Shown here in pieces: positions 21,839 through 33,899 of a DNA stretch of 64,000 nucleotides (position 1 is its first letter; each line of letters opens with the position of its first letter). The notes under the pieces are model-generated. The model had not been told where the DNA came from. It was given only the letters and a program-made list of their open reading frames with translations, and made no database searches. Where the stretch lies: assembly GCA_032871835.1 (NCBI GenBank), contig CM065298.1, positions 93,681,891 through 93,745,890 on the forward strand, in the 5' to 3' direction. The DNA is from Dipteronia dyeriana. Its lineage: Eukaryota; Streptophyta; Magnoliopsida; Sapindales; Sapindaceae. Made by a program: the position numbers and the translations under genes.

Positions 21839-22780
21839 GAAGATTCTTATGTTTGTTTTTATTATTTATTTCCATAGTGTAAGCTTTAAAATTATTATTA
21901 TTTGCTAACTGCCTTTTATCTTTTGAGAAATTAATAAAAATCCCTAGAGGGAGCGATTATAAATATCAAGAACAGTGTTCAAAACCAAGCATTCACTCAT
22001 AAGAGCATTTACATGATACCTCAGATAATCGGTCAAGACCGATAGGCATCCCCGAGGGGCCCAGTGAGGGAGCCGAAAGCATTAGTCGTCAAGACAATAC
22101 ACACTCACCGAAACTAACTGGGTGCATATGAAACACTGTTAAGGTGCCTTCGGGTACATAAACCCGATGAGATGTTCCAAGAGTTGGATAAGGTGAGAAT
22201 CCTACCTATAAGATAAGGCAGACACAACCATAGATGCTTATAATGATGGTGGGACAAGTTACACCTTATCGCAACGAATCTTGATCAACAGACTGTCGGG
22301 AGACATCCCAACGACCTAGTTGACAGATAAAAGATGAAAGCCTATAAATATAAACTACACAATTGGTTTACAAACGAACACTGTTCAACAAAAAGATATA
22401 CAACAAACGGTCGAAAGCAGCTAGAACCCGAGCGGGAAAATGCAATTTGATCACCAAATATGAGGTAAATAATTCGATCATTACATAATGATGTAGGCTC
22501 AGAAAATTTGGTTATCAATCCCAAACAATCGGTATACAAGTGGTTCTGCTTAGCCTAACTCATAACCATCAACCTGACATATGTCAGCATGCATAGTTCG
22601 GGTTGAGATAAAATATGAACAAATTCAAGCATAAGAAATGACACACTAAAAATGGTAAACATATCAAAGATGTGCAAAAAAAAAATAACCACAAAAAGTA
22701 GAGATGCATCAGCTGTTCCCAACAACGAAGGAACCCCCGGGGCCTGAGGGAGGAACATTATCATCTTCATTGAAATCTCT
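21839..22780 (+). other. Element A spacer between pol and antisense gene
   Basis: About 940 bases without a supported gene on either strand. The short open frames at 22342-22539 and 22555-22815 on the minus strand match nothing I know. Confidence 0.55.
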
Positions 22781-24022
22781 AAAATTTGTCTAGAAAATGT
22801 TGTCATCAAGATCAATAGATACGAAGGGTGAGTAATCTACATCGGGGGAAGGACCGACTTCAACCCTTTTGGTCAAAGTGCCATTATCCTGGGCGGCGTG
22901 AAAAGACACAAGGGATACCTTCGAAAGGAGCTCGAGATGCATGGGAAGGGGATCCTTTCCGATAGATCTGCAATAGGCCTTCCATCAAACCCGCTGATTT
23001 TTGATCGCTTCTAGGGACTCTTTTTGGTGCTTAGATATTGTTCGATCCCGTTTCAAGTGGGCCTCTTTTGAAGACCTCTCTTTTAGACCAAAGAACGTCC
23101 TAGCAGTTTCTAGACCTCTCTCAAATTCCCTCAACAACGTAGCATCGAAAGCAGGGACCTCTTATACCGATCAACATTTTAAACTTCGAGGTCTAACCTG
23201 GCTTCGTGCGAAAGGACTTCTATACTGACCTGCTGCTACTCCAAGTCTTTGACAAGATGCTCATAGTGAAGCCTAGCCTCCTCAGACTCCTGATGCACCT
23301 GCTCAACAGCGTAAAGGAATCCCAGGCAATCTGAGTCTCTTCCAGAGCCTTCTTCGCTGTTGTCTCAACCAAGATGGCCCTCGATTCGAGTTCAGCACTC
23401 CGCAGTTCAACCTTATGAACTATTTTCTCCAGCCCAACATTCCTTGTAGTGAGTTCCCTAAGAGCTTCATCAGATGCCATCTCGGTTGTTGTATACGCCT
23501 TTAGCTTCTCTACATACTGGCTAGCTTTGAAAGCACTGGAAGAAGAAGACTTTAAAGCCTCATCTTTCTCAACAAGAGCCATCTTCAGCTGAGAAATCTC
23601 AGCAGACTGTTTATTTTTCTCAAAAATTACCTGAGTTAATGCTTTCACCGCCTGTAAAAGATCAACTAAAGGCAGGTTAAATAGACAGAAGGATCGGAAT
23701 AAAAACAACAAAAATGATGGAGAGACTTACAAAAACACCATTATCAAATGTCATACGGATCCGCTCAAAATCTGCAGCATCTTGGGCATCCTTCCAGTAC
23801 CCTTCACCATTATATCCGACCCCAGATGACATTGAGCGAAACATGGAAAAGGGGTCGGTCAGAGAATTGCTGGATGATGGGAAGTGAGAAAGCTCAGCAG
23901 CAGAAACAGTAGGAGCAGATTGATCCTAAGGAGAGGAGAGGTTAGTACGATCAGCAGAGGTTGGAGTCTTCGAGATCCCAACGTCTTTCCTAAAAAGATT
24001 ATCAAGTGTAGCAACCCGGGGG

Positions 24023-27000
24023 TAGACATGACCACTGTTCGGTTCGAACTGTGGAACCGAAACGTAACCGTGTGAAATGAACCGTAACCGTAACCAGAAC
24101 CAGTACCGGAACAGTGGAACCGGTTTCCGAACCGTAACCGAAACCGGGGGGTTGGCGGTTCGGTTCCTGTTCCTTCTCTTGAAAAACAGGCTAGGAACAG
24201 GCGGTTCGGTCCCGGTTCAGGAACCGTCGGTTTCTAGGCCTTTATTTTAAAAAAAATTGATTTTTTTTTTAAAAAACTTATAAGAGCCGTTGGGCTCCAA
24301 CGGCTCAATTTTTTTTTCTTTTCCTCTTTAATTCTTTATTTCCTATAAATACCCCCTTAATTCATTTCTTATCATACAATTGCTCTCTCAAGTCTCAACT
24401 CTCTCTCAAATCTCAAATCTCCTAATTCTCTTCAATTATCTCCCAATTAGTCAATTATTTATTTGTTTATATTTAGTGTATTACAATTATTATTTTTTAA
24501 AATCATTTTAAAATCCTTGTCAAAAAAATTTATCTTAATTTTTTTGAAGAGTTTATTTACAAATTATTTTTTTCGATGGCAAGTGGAAGTGGAGTGAGAG
24601 ATATTCCACCAAGGCATTCCGTTTCCAGGACTGGTAAGGGTCGTATGTTGGAGCCGGAGCCGGATCCGGTCCAACCGGATAATATCGGTTTTGATGACAC
24701 CGCTTACCATGAGTTCCTTTTGATGACACCGCTTACCATGAGTTCCTGCAACGGCAAGCCTATCTTGAATCTCTAAACTATCCAATCAATCCAAATCCCC
24801 TTTAATAATTTCTGAATCCAATTCTAGCCAGCCTAGCGCCCCTAGATCTAGCCCTGGTAATATGACAAGCCAATTAGAAAATATACCCGATTTTGCTGCA
24901 GATCCAAATTTTGAAGAGCCGGCAGAGAAGGATAAGAAGCATCTCAAATCTGATATATTCGTTCTCCACATGAAGAAAGTTACGAAACCGAATGGAACAT
25001 GTTGGGCGGTGTGCAATTACTGCCCTAACGAATACAAGTGGACTAAATCTGGAGGATACTGAACATATAGGAAGCATATTACGACCAATCATCCAGCAGA
25101 ACTTGTCAATGGGAATGCACAATCTCAAATTTCCAGGTTTTCTACCCCTGACACTCAATTATTTAAATATAGTGATCAAGCTAATAGAGAAGAATTAGCT
25201 AGGATGGTAGCTGTAGAACATTTACCTTTTAGTTTTGGTGAAAAAGTTGGTTTTATTAAATATTGTCATAAAGCATTAAATCCTGTTGCATGTCGTGTCC
25301 CTAGGACCACTCACACGCGTACAATGTATGATATTTATAAAAATGAAAAAAGGATTTTAAAAAAATATTTTGCAAACTATATAGGTCGTGTTTCCGTATG
25401 TGCTGATATATGAACTGATCATTGACGAATGCATTCATACTTAGGTGTAACTTGTCATTATATGGACAAAACATGGACAATACAAAAAAGAATTCTTGCA
25501 TTTAGAGTTTTTGATGATGCACAAACTGCTGATAATATTTATAAAAAATATGAAAATCATTTTTGAAGAATATAAAATTGAAAGCAAAATTTTTTCAATT
25601 GGTTTTGATAATGCTTCTAATAATACAACAATTATTCCTGCTTTAATTGAATTATGCAAGCCTTATTTTAATAGTAAATTTTTTCATCAAAGATGTGCTT
25701 GCCATGTTTTAAATTTATGCGTTCAAAAAGCTTTGAAAATTCTTCAAGCTTTTATTAAACCCATTAAAGAGGCCCTCTCATATTTGTGGAAACATCCTAA
25801 TGTTATGAAAGCATGGGTAAGATTTTGTAAACAGGCAGGTAGACATCCTATTAGATTTTCTAGTGATGTTCCAACACGTTGGAACTCTACTTATAAATTG
25901 CTTTGTGAAAGTTATGAATATAAGGATTTATTAGTTTCTTTTATGCAATATAATGTTAGTCAAATCAATCTTTATGCACACCATTGGGATGTTTGTACAA
26001 AAATTTGTAATTTGTTAAAAGTTTTTAATAGTGCTACTAACAATTTATCATGTATTTATTATCCTACTACTCAATTATTTATTATTGTGGGTTGTAATAT
26101 TGCTGGTGCATTTGTTGACTGTTCATCTGATATACAATTACAGGCATGCATTGAAGCTATGAAAAAGAAATGGTTAGACTATTATAGAGAGTTTCCAACT
26201 ATTTACCTGCTTGAGTTGTGTTTTGACCCACGTTGTACACTAGATGCATTGACAGGTTATTTAACTCTTTATTATAAATGTTTAGGTATACAATTAGAAA
26301 TTAATACTTATTGTGCTGCAATTAAGATATTATTTTATCAGTTATATGATGAATATTGTAGAATTTATGGTCCATCATTAAACATTAGTGTTCCACAAAA
26401 TGAAAATGTCTCCCAAACTCGATCTTTTGGAGTGTTAGGGGCAGGGTCTGCACTTTTATCCCAAAAGATCAAAAGATTGTGAGGTTTTTCTTCTTCTTCA
26501 TCAAGTCCGATCCCGTATGATGAGATAGAAACTTATCATAGTACCAATTTTGAGTTTATAGGAGACGATGATGTGGATAAATTTGATATTCTACATTGGT
26601 GGAGAAAACATGAAAAGCACTTTCCAATCTTGTCTATAATAGCCAAACAGATTCTTGCAACACCGGTTTCTACAGTGGCTGTGGAACAAGAATTTAGCGC
26701 GGGTGGAAATATTTTGGACGCAAGACGGTCGCTTTTGAGTCCAGAATCAATTCAAGTCCAAGTGTGTGTTGATGATTGGACAAAGGCTGGATATAGACAA
26801 CAAGAAATGGAGCCATAAGTTATTTATGATTTCTTCGATGATGATCACACCACCGACACCGGAACGGATGGCAGCAATTAGTTATAGACTTATAAAATTA
26901 CATATGTAAAAGACAATAAAATGTAAAAGAACTACGTGGTCTTTGATTCCTCTAAACCCCGAGTCCGAGAGGATACGTTGGCAACTTAATTTTGGTACAA

Positions 27001-27384
27001 ATTAAGTGCAAGACAATTTTTTTTTAATTTTCAGTTTTATACATTTATTTCAATTTATGTATTTAGTATTATTTTTTTAAATTTTAATTTCGGCTTACGG
27101 CCTTACACAATAAAATTCATTTACTAGTTCATATTATTACATGTCTTATGTTTTCGTATTTTTTTAAAATGAGTATAAATGTATAATAAGTAAAAAAAAA
27201 AAAAGGAACCGAACCGGTGGAACGTGACCGGAACCGCGGTTCTACGGTTCCGGTTCCGGTTCCGGTTCCGGTTCTGATTCCGGTTCTGGCTCCTTCCAAA
27301 ACCGAAACCGCCGATTATGAACCGGAACCGTCGATTCCGAACCTGAACCTGAACCTGAATCGGTCGAAACCGGTGTCATGTCTA
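24023..27384 (+). mobile_element. hAT transposon, 3.36 kb, inserted in Gypsy element A
   Basis: Ends tagacatgac and gtcatgtcta are perfect 10-bp inverted repeats, flanked by the 8-bp duplication cccggggg (24015-24022 and 27385-27392). Subterminal zones (24046-24240 and 27205-27375) are dense in ggaaccg and ccggttcc repeats, the usual clustered binding sites of hAT transposases. A nearly full transposase gene fills the centre. It lies within the antisense gene of element A and is therefore younger than it. It is defective through stops and a frameshift. Confidence 0.95.
24576..26818 (+). pseudogene. hAT transposase (zf-BED, RNase H-like, dimerisation)
   Basis: Likely start MASGSGVRDIPPRH at 24576; the frame ends early at 24774-24776. 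A BED-type zinc finger at about 24955-25090 has CNYC ... HITTNH, with a stop inside it at 25060-25062. LARMVAVEHLPFSFGEKVGF at 25200 is the conserved block after the finger. Stops at about 25411 and 25423 and a frameshift near 25540 follow. From 25496-26482 a 328-residue open part holds IFSIGFDNASNN, RCACHVLNLCV and DVPTRWNSTYKLL; then a stop at 26480-26482. The C-terminal dimerisation domain at 26573-26818 has FDILHWWRKHEKHFPILSII and STVAVEQEFSAGG. It cuts and pastes the element. Domain order is standard for plant Ac-like hAT. Confidence 0.92.
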
Positions 27385-28332
27385 CCCGGGGGCCTTCGCC
27401 CTTAGAAATTTGACCTTCGACAACCACATGCATAATGGAAGGGGCACCAATAGGCTCACTCATTCTAATATCCCTCTCAAACTGCGTAACTGCTTCTTCC
27501 CTTGGTTTAAAAATAGAATGGAGAGCAGATCAAAGAAGTTTTCATCAGCTTTCTTCTCTTCCTCGTTAGGACCACCCTCATCATCTTCAGAATTAGTGAA
27601 AACTATTTGACACCTTACAGTAAACTGTATAAGAACATCCTTAGGGAAGTAGGGGTGGCAAAGCTGGAACCTTAGGAGACTCATTCAAGGGGAGCGTCTG
27701 GTCCGTAATCTTAATTGATTCGGATGGAGCGGAAGACAGCTTTAATGTACCACAATCACTCTTTCTCTTGGATCGCAATTCTCACGACATAAGATCAGAA
27801 ACCGTCTCCTGGTCTTCTTCTTCCTCCTCCAAGATAATCGGATCGACCACCAGGGTAGGTAATGCCAGATCAACCTCAGATGGAAGACTTGCTCTCATGC
27901 GAATGGCATCGGGAGCAGATGACCCTTCAACGGCCTTAACAACCTTATGGCTTGAAGCCTTGACTGTCACATCTACTTCATGTGACTTCTCCCTTCGTAA
28001 ATCTTTCCTTCTCCGATGCTCCCTTTCAGACCTATCATGATCACGTCTTCCACGATCAGATGCTGCAGAATTAGGTCTAACTCGACACACCCTTTCTTTG
28101 GAACAGCCTCGACGGTTACTTTGAGATCGGAGAGGATGACGATCGCTCGTACCAACTTGTTCAGAGGGGATATCGGAAGAATGACGGTCAGATTCATACA
28201 CATGCTCTACCAGATCATGTTCAGGTGGATCAATTCCCTGAGCAACTTGATCGGTTGCAGCCTTTCTACTGACCTGATCGACGTACTTGGCCTTCTCAGC
28301 CTGATCACCAGAGACGATGTCCACGTCCAATA

Positions 28333-28416
28333 CTAAAAAAAAATCAACAATCAGTATAGGGAAAAGTACGCATAACGTTTTACGCTAAAAAAAATAATAA
28401 AGCAAGGATGACTCAT
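28333..28416 (-). other. Intron in antisense gene, element A
   Basis: The acceptor tttttttttag lies just before the segment encoding LDVDIVSGDQ. The donor position reads gat|atgagt, so GT has become AT. The position corresponds to the intron in element B (57486-57564) after a DLIKxGxF block. 84 bases. Confidence 0.6.
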
Positions 28417-29557
28417 ATCATCTACGACGGACAGAAATTGGGGGAAAAGCCCCGCCTTGATTAAATCTGCCTTAACATAAAGGGCAGGGCGATCCTTCTC
28501 TTCCCAAGAAGTCTCAGTCACCTTGACTACCATATCGGCCTAGCTCTTTGTCAGAGAGGGGGAAGTTTTGTTCCAGTGCTTGGGGCTGTAAAAGTGCATT
28601 GGAACTCTATTCCCTATCAACCCTTGTGTGGGGTCAGCAACATCTATTTCACCTCAGTCACCTCTAACGAAGAACCAACTGTTCTTCTATGACTTGTTTT
28701 AGGAGGGGAACCCCTAGATAAATCCCTTATGATCTTTATCCGAAGGGAGTACAGATTTCCCCTTATACCCATGAGGAATCCATAGGCTTTGAGGTATGGA
28801 TTGAAGGTAAAAAGTTCCTCCACTATCAGATCGGTTCAGCGTATAAAAGATGCGGATCTCTTGAGGGGTCAGGGGTTGTTTTGCCCCAGGATTTTTCCGT
28901 AGATGCCCTAAACTGACCAGCACCCAGTAAGAATTAGGGGTCAGTTCGGCAGGAGCAATACCAGCCTCCGCCAAGAATTGAGCGATGAAAGGTTAAAGGG
29001 GGTAAGTAATCCCTGAGGATAACATAGCCCCGTATATAGCAACGGCACCAGGGGCAGGGTTCCATACAACCCGATCGTTGCTACATTATAGTTTTTGTGC
29101 ACTGGTTAGATCGAATTAGTCCTTGAATTTTGCTAGCTCAACCCCAGCCACCGTTTATCTCTGAATCGAATGAACATGGGTGATCGACGCTGAACCTTAG
29201 CATCTGAGCTTGTCGCTCTCGTGGTACATCTTTCATTCTAAGAAGTTACGAAGGTATCTTCAAATCGATCGCTGCATGCGCAGACTCTTTGGGAGAGGCT
29301 CTGGTAGTTTGCCTGGAGCTGCCTTACTTTGACATATCTACACAAACATCAACCGAATCAGAGTTAGAGAGATCAGAAGGGAAGAGGGCAAACTCTGGGC
29401 AAGCTATAGAGTAATCCATATTTAATGTGGTGGGTTGATAAGAAAAAGGAATATGTCCCCAAAGAATGGACTCAAGCCTAGCGATATCTTCATTATCACC
29501 AGCCTCGATGGCACGAAGAAGAAGCTCAAAATATCGATGGCGAATCATAGGATCCAT

Positions 29558-29965
29558 ACCTTGAAAAGTGTATGAGAGGATGAAAGATTTAGGAAGAGTA
29601 GAGGTTCAAAGGTAAAAAGGGTTAGGGATTGTCTTCTGATAAAAGTGAAATATCGAGTTGTAAAAAGAGAAGTAAAACGCCACAAGACTATATATACCAG
29701 CCAATGACATCACCAGGCAAGACATGCGTCATCAGTCAAAAGTGGGGGTAGGTGTGTCAGAATCGAAAACCATGCACCGTTTGAATTTTGAAAACGATGC
29801 GCAATGATTCCATCAGTCGAAATTTGCATGGTGAGTAACTGTAGTGCATTAAAAAGGCATTTATGGACTACAAGACAAAAATGATAGGGTAAATTAAACA
29901 AACAAAGCCGAACGCATCCTACTCGTGACAATCATTTATCTGACCCCGTGTGTTTAAGGGTTTGT
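29558..29965 (+). other. Element A: antisense gene promoter region and polypurine tract
   Basis: About 400 bases between the antisense start codon and the 3' LTR, where the antisense promoter would have to be. No convincing minus-strand TATA was picked out. The bases tttaagggtttgt just before the LTR (29953-29965) are a poor polypurine tract. The 73-codon frame at 29710-29931 is not recognised. Confidence 0.4.
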
Positions 29966-30700
29966 TGTTATTGGTAAAATCTGAAGAATGGTGAGTCAAC
30001 ATAACTACCCAAAAAACAAGGGAGTTAAAGATACCATGTTATCAAAAGGCAACATCCCCGAACCCACATACAATAACAAAATAAGATCTCATAATACCCG
30101 GTCGGGATTATTAGGATGGTCGGGTCAAAACCTCAGGTCGGGTAACAAAGCCCCATGTTGGGAATGAGTCAATAGTCGGGGAGAACAAGGCTTGGTCGGG
30201 TCTTATTAGATAGTCGTCGGATTGACACGTGGATATGCACGCAGAATGAGTCTTACTCCAATAAGGTATATCGAAGCACACTTTGATAAGGAAGTGAATT
30301 TCCTTATCAATGCCAGTGTCCAAACTAGACAAGAAGTCCAATACGTGAAGAACATCAAACATGAAAGAAGGATACAACGACTCAAACACGTCAATTACAC
30401 TTACTTGTATAGCACAAATTAGGGTTCTATGCATGTATAAATAGACCCTAATAGCACCACAAAAAAGTCAAGGAAAAGAGAGAGAGAGAGAGCCTAAGAG
30501 ATTGAGCGTGTAATCTATTATTCATAGTAAAATTCTTTCTTCACCGATTTCCGACAACCGTGGATGTTTCCCCACCTTGGGGTTTTACCACGTAAAATCT
30601 TTGTGTTCTCTTTAATTCTTTAATCATTCATAACTAGCAATTGTGTCATCTCATATATACTCTATTCGACATGTGATCGATCCAAAAATCACCGTCAACA
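29966..30700 (+). repeat. 3' LTR of Gypsy element A, 735 bp
   Basis: tgttattgg...ccgtcaaca, the partner of 15334-16064, followed by the target duplication tgcta. Contains the same tataaatagaccc (about 30437) and a ttttaccacgtaaaat motif (about 30584). Confidence 0.95.
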
Positions 30701-31196
30701 TGCTATCTTTTGGTTAATCCTAAATTAAAGTGATCTAATTAAGATTTGAAGTATTATGGCTAAGGGTATAATTGTCATGGAATTAATGTGTAGATACTAG
30801 AGTGCTATTTCTAATTTGATGAGGGGCAGAATTAGAAATAACAAAACATATATCTTCTGATTATTATATATATTTAGGGTTATGGTCCCCAAATTACACG
30901 ATACTTTTGTTTTGTCTGTATCCCCATCAACAGAGCAAAATAGAACACTGTAGGGTCCAAGAAAGGTCGTGATAATTTGAAAGTTCACAACATGTTCACA
31001 AACCTCCGACAATGGATTCAGGTACGCTTCCGCTTTCTCCTATCTCACTTTTCTCTTGAATTGACATGGGTTAGTATTATATGTTTAGGGTTTGATTAAG
31101 TATGATATAGGAACATGTTTCGGTTAAGTTTTCGGATTAATTATGTGCCTACACATGTTATTTTTTGTTTGTTTGTCTTAATCGAATTCCTTTACA
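30701..31196 (+). repeat. 3' LTR of Copia, right fragment
   Basis: Continues the LTR that was broken at 15333, repeating tgcta, and ends cctttaca just before the catca duplication (31197-31201). Matches 9525-10010 of the 5' LTR. Confidence 0.95.
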
Positions 31197-31244
31197 CATC
31201 ATTCTTTCTTTTAATATTATCTATTCAGCTATCCAGATAATGTG

Positions 31245-31354
31245 TTTTTTTTTTAATTTTTTTTTACCATTGGTTGATTTAAGTCGCTGACTTGGGAGTT
31301 ATTTGTTCAAACTCTATGTTCGTCCATCTACTAGCTAAACTACGCTCCTGGAGA
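31245..31354 (-). mobile_element. tRNA-derived SINE (copy 2, decayed)
   Basis: On the minus strand gcgtagtttagctagtagatgg is the counterpart of the box A region of copy 1, and cccaagtcagcgacttaaatc that of the box B region, where ggttcgaatcc has decayed to gacttaaatc. It ends in an interrupted A tail (31245-31265 as T). It is older than copy 1 at 9243-9407. Confidence 0.75.
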
Positions 31355-31483
31355 CATCATATGCCATATCATTGAAGCATATTTTAAGATATTTAGTATT
31401 TTTTATAAAAAAAAATGATTTTCATTTTCAGTATTTTATTTTTAGGAAATCGACAACCATAATCATCACAAAAACACCGATAT

Positions 31484-31840
31484 ATAGGACAAGTTTCTAA
31501 TTATAAAAACCTAGTGAATTGCATGGCCCTTCCACTATAGATTTATAGTAGTTAATTGATTATTTTCCAACCACTTTACCTTTTTAATAAAAGTTTTGCG
31601 ATCGAGATTTTAATATATTATCTAATGATCTAAAACTTTAACTTTAGTTAGGATGACCTTTCCAAAAACAAAAACAAAAAAACTTTAGTTAGGACGAAGA
31701 AGTTTTTATTTATGAAAACTTAGTGAATTGCATGGCCCCTCCATTATAGTAGTTAATTGATTATTTTCCAACCACTTCACTATTTTTAAAGTTTTGATTC
31801 GTATTTTGCTATCTTTTCTAATGATCAAAAAGGAGAAAAA
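31484..31840. repeat. Local duplication, about 150 bp, offset 209 bp
   Basis: The stretch around gtgaattgcatggcccttcc at 31514 recurs at 31723, with matching flanks (agttaattgattattttcca and ttctaatgatc). The copies differ by small indels. Non-coding. Confidence 0.75.
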
Positions 31841-31919
31841 TTTGTACGTATGAGACACGCTCATTGCATGTGCAAGTCCATTTAGAGAACATAAGAGAAC
31901 AATTATGTGACTATATATA

Positions 31920-32107
31920 TATAATAGTCCCTTTCTGCTCAGTGCTTACTGATATAAAATTTATCAGTTCATTCGCGTGGACTCATAGATTATGTATAAG
32001 TACTGATAAATACATACAGACTGGATCAAAACAATTAAATCTAAAAAGTCCACATGCAACGCTGATAAATATTTATCGGTACGTATTGATATGAAAATTT
32101 TCCTATA
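31920..32107. mobile_element. MITE, ~190 bp, cagtgcgtactgatata family
   Basis: The left arm (cagtgcttactgatataaaa) and the right arm (ttatcggtacgtattgatatg, read in reverse) are inverted for ~60 bases. Related copies lie at about 45484-45585 and at 45895-46065. Non-coding. Confidence 0.7.
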
Positions 32108-32111
32108 TAGG

Positions 32112-33401
32112 GATATTATGATTTTAGTCCCTTTATTTTATGTTAATCTGAGTTTGGTCCACTAGTTTTTGAAATTACCAACTTTAGTCCATTAGTCCTC
32201 TAATAATACAAATTTGAGTCCTTACCGTTCAATTCTGTTAGATTTTCATTGACTTCTGTTAGGTCAAAAAAGAAATTATAGAAAACTTGATGAAAACTTA
32301 TAGAAATTTGTTTGGAACAAGGGTAAATCTAGAATTTTATAATATAAAAAATTTAATTGTACTTTAAAAAGATTTTTTTTAATAATAGATATATATATAT
32401 ATATATATATTAAATGCGTTTAAATTAATAAATTAAATTAAATTAAATTAAATAATAAAAACAACTAAATATCATTAATCTCTTTCTTTCTCCCTCACTC
32501 TCACAGTCACCGCCTCTTTCTCTCTTCGATTCATCTCTTTCTCAACCTTAACATAGATTTTTTCTCTTCTTGTAACAACCAAATCCACACCAAACCTGAT
32601 CCCATGCTCAACACACCGAGACCCATCATCATTCTTAGGTCAACACCGCCGTTCCGATGGGTTTTTGCTCGAAACCCGTGGGTTTTACAACGACGAGGCA
32701 ATCGTCAGTCGTCGACCATGATCTGGTCTAGATCGAGTGACCTCACCATAATCTTGTCGTCGTTCGTTTGATCTGTGTAGCCCGATCGCAGGTCTTCGCT
32801 TCTGGTGGTTAGAATCTAGGGTTGATTAAGATAGAGATTGGATTGTTTGGTGGTTCTGGGTTCGATTAGGTATGTGTGGTGATTTTATTTTTTGATTTAA
32901 TGGAGATCCATTCTCCATCAGATATATATTTTTTTTCTTTATTTTGATAAAAGAGATGGAACTGATCCAATGGTCTCTACCAGATTAACAAAAAAAAAAT
33001 TGTGTTTTTAATGATGGTGGTTTGGTGATAATGTTGATGTTGGAATTGGGTGTGTTGGGTGTGTGTTCATTAGAAAATCATCTCCACCCCTCTTGAAAAT
33101 ATTTCCTGGATTTGATATTTGGTGGGATTGATAATTTTGGACGGTTTGATTGATTAATGATCTTGGTGGGTTTGATTGATGATGATAATGGCGAATTGGA
33201 GAATGATTTCTGGAAAAAAAAATTAGGGTTTTAATTTTGTGGAGATCTAATCTGGATTTCTACCAAATCCATTTTTTTTAATTTCGACATTTATTAAATT
33301 TAAAAAAAAAAATAGATCTGGTGGATCTCCACCGTCCATCTCCTGAGATGGATGGTCTGGATCTCCTCAAAATCCTTTATTAAATTTAATTCATTTAATA
33401 A

Positions 33402-33432
<31 letters not shown>

Positions 33433-33690
33433 TTTTTAATTAGATTTTTTAAATGTTTTTATTTTAAATTTAATTTTTTTTTTTCATTTTTCATTTAATT
33501 AAATACAACATTACCATACTGTCCTTCATTAGAAACCTTTATTAAGGGTATTTCGGTCATTGTACCCTTTGTCAATGCCAGTTTGTTTGTTTTTACGGAA
33601 TTCCTACTAGAAAGACTAAAGTTAGTAATTCTAAAACTAGTGGACTAAACCTAGATTAACGCTAACTAGATGTACTAAAATCATAATATC
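32112..33690. mobile_element. Long-TIR MULE-like non-autonomous element, ~1.58 kb
   Basis: The left end gatattatgattttagtccc and the right end, read in reverse as gatattatgattttagtaca, start about 80 bases of inverted similarity (both contain gttaatct and tggtccactagttttt-like runs). Long TIRs without transposase suggest a Mutator-like element. The interior 32500-32900 is GC-richer and looks like a UTR or exon edge, but has no long ORF. The flanks are AT repeats, so a 9-bp duplication could not be confirmed. Confidence 0.7.
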
Positions 33691-33702
33691 ATATATATAT
33701 AT

Positions 33703-33888
33703 AGAATAATTCTCATATCAGGACCGTCATGACTTAATTATCTCAGGACTTTCAACCATAACTACTTATTCACAGTGGGCCCACAGCTCCATATTAATAA
33801 ATATTCAATCTCATACCAATGTATGGTTGTGGTTGCACGTCCTTACCTCTTATATCAGGACCGTCCTTACCAGAGAATCGCCCTATAT
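33703..33888. mobile_element. MITE upstream of the P450 gene
   Basis: Ends tagaataattctc and, in reverse, tagggcgattctc are weak inverted repeats. A direct repeat atatcaggaccgtc occurs at 33715-33728 and 33852-33865. Non-coding, about 190 bp, between the MULE-like element and the P450 core promoter. Confidence 0.5.
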
Positions 33889-33891
33889 ATC

Positions 33892-33899
33892 TATAAAAG
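33892..33899 (+). promoter_or_regulatory. Possible TATA box of the P450 gene
   Basis: tataaaag lies 205 bases before the ATG, next to the right end of a MITE. It is the best TATA match in the short upstream region. No other evidence. Confidence 0.4.

Larger units (their letters stand above)
22790..29557 (-). pseudogene. Antisense gene of element A (Transposase_28-like), split by hAT
   Basis: Runs opposite to gag-pol, between pol and the 3' LTR. Starts MDPMIRHRYFELLLRAIEAG at 29557. Later segments in changing frames: DRVVWNPAPGAVAIYGAM (about 29080), FIAQFLAEAGIAPAELTPNS (28990), TFYLQSIPQSLW, KNSWFFVRGD (28670), DLIKAGLFPQF (28460), an intron at about 28333-28416, an Arg/Glu-rich part (28330-27782), a hAT insertion (24023-27384), a coiled-coil-like part (23711-23220) and WKAYCRSIGKDPLPMHLELL (about 22975). 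These match the antisense gene of element B block by block. The first half resembles the plant family Pfam calls Transposase_28 (putative gypsy type transposon). Function unknown. Several stops and frameshifts. Confidence 0.8.
15334..30700 (+). mobile_element. Ty3/Gypsy, Tat/Retand type (element A), 15.4 kb
   Basis: LTRs at 15334-16064 and 29966-30700, with the 5-bp duplication tgcta at 15329-15333 and 30701-30705. Internal order: PBS, gag, protease, RT, two RNase H-like domains, integrase, then about 8 kb between pol and the 3' LTR, holding an antisense gene and an inserted hAT (24023-27384). A second RNase H domain after the classical one and an antisense ORF 3' of pol are features I know from the Tat clade, Retand-like in particular. 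Without the hAT it is 12.0 kb, close to element B (11.95 kb). All genes carry stops or frameshifts. Confidence 0.95.
9469..31196 (+). mobile_element. Ty1/Copia retrotransposon with nested insertion
   Basis: Flanked by the perfect 5-bp duplication catca (9464-9468 and 31197-31201). 5' LTR 9469-10010, PBS at 10012, gag-pol remnants 11600-14846, polypurine tract 15262-15276, and a 3' LTR split into 15277-15333 and 30701-31196 by a 15.4-kb Gypsy. Without the Gypsy and its duplication the Copia is about 6.4 kb. The LTRs differ by roughly 8-9% over the first 235 aligned bases by eye, so the insertion is not recent. All coding parts are broken, and the middle of the polyprotein (zinc knuckle, protease, most of integrase) is deleted. 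Confidence 0.95.

Noticed and set aside
24046..24240. Possible CRISPR-like or satellite array of ggaaccg
   Set aside because: The units are irregular and in both orientations, and they lie just inside hAT termini, so they are subterminal binding-site repeats.
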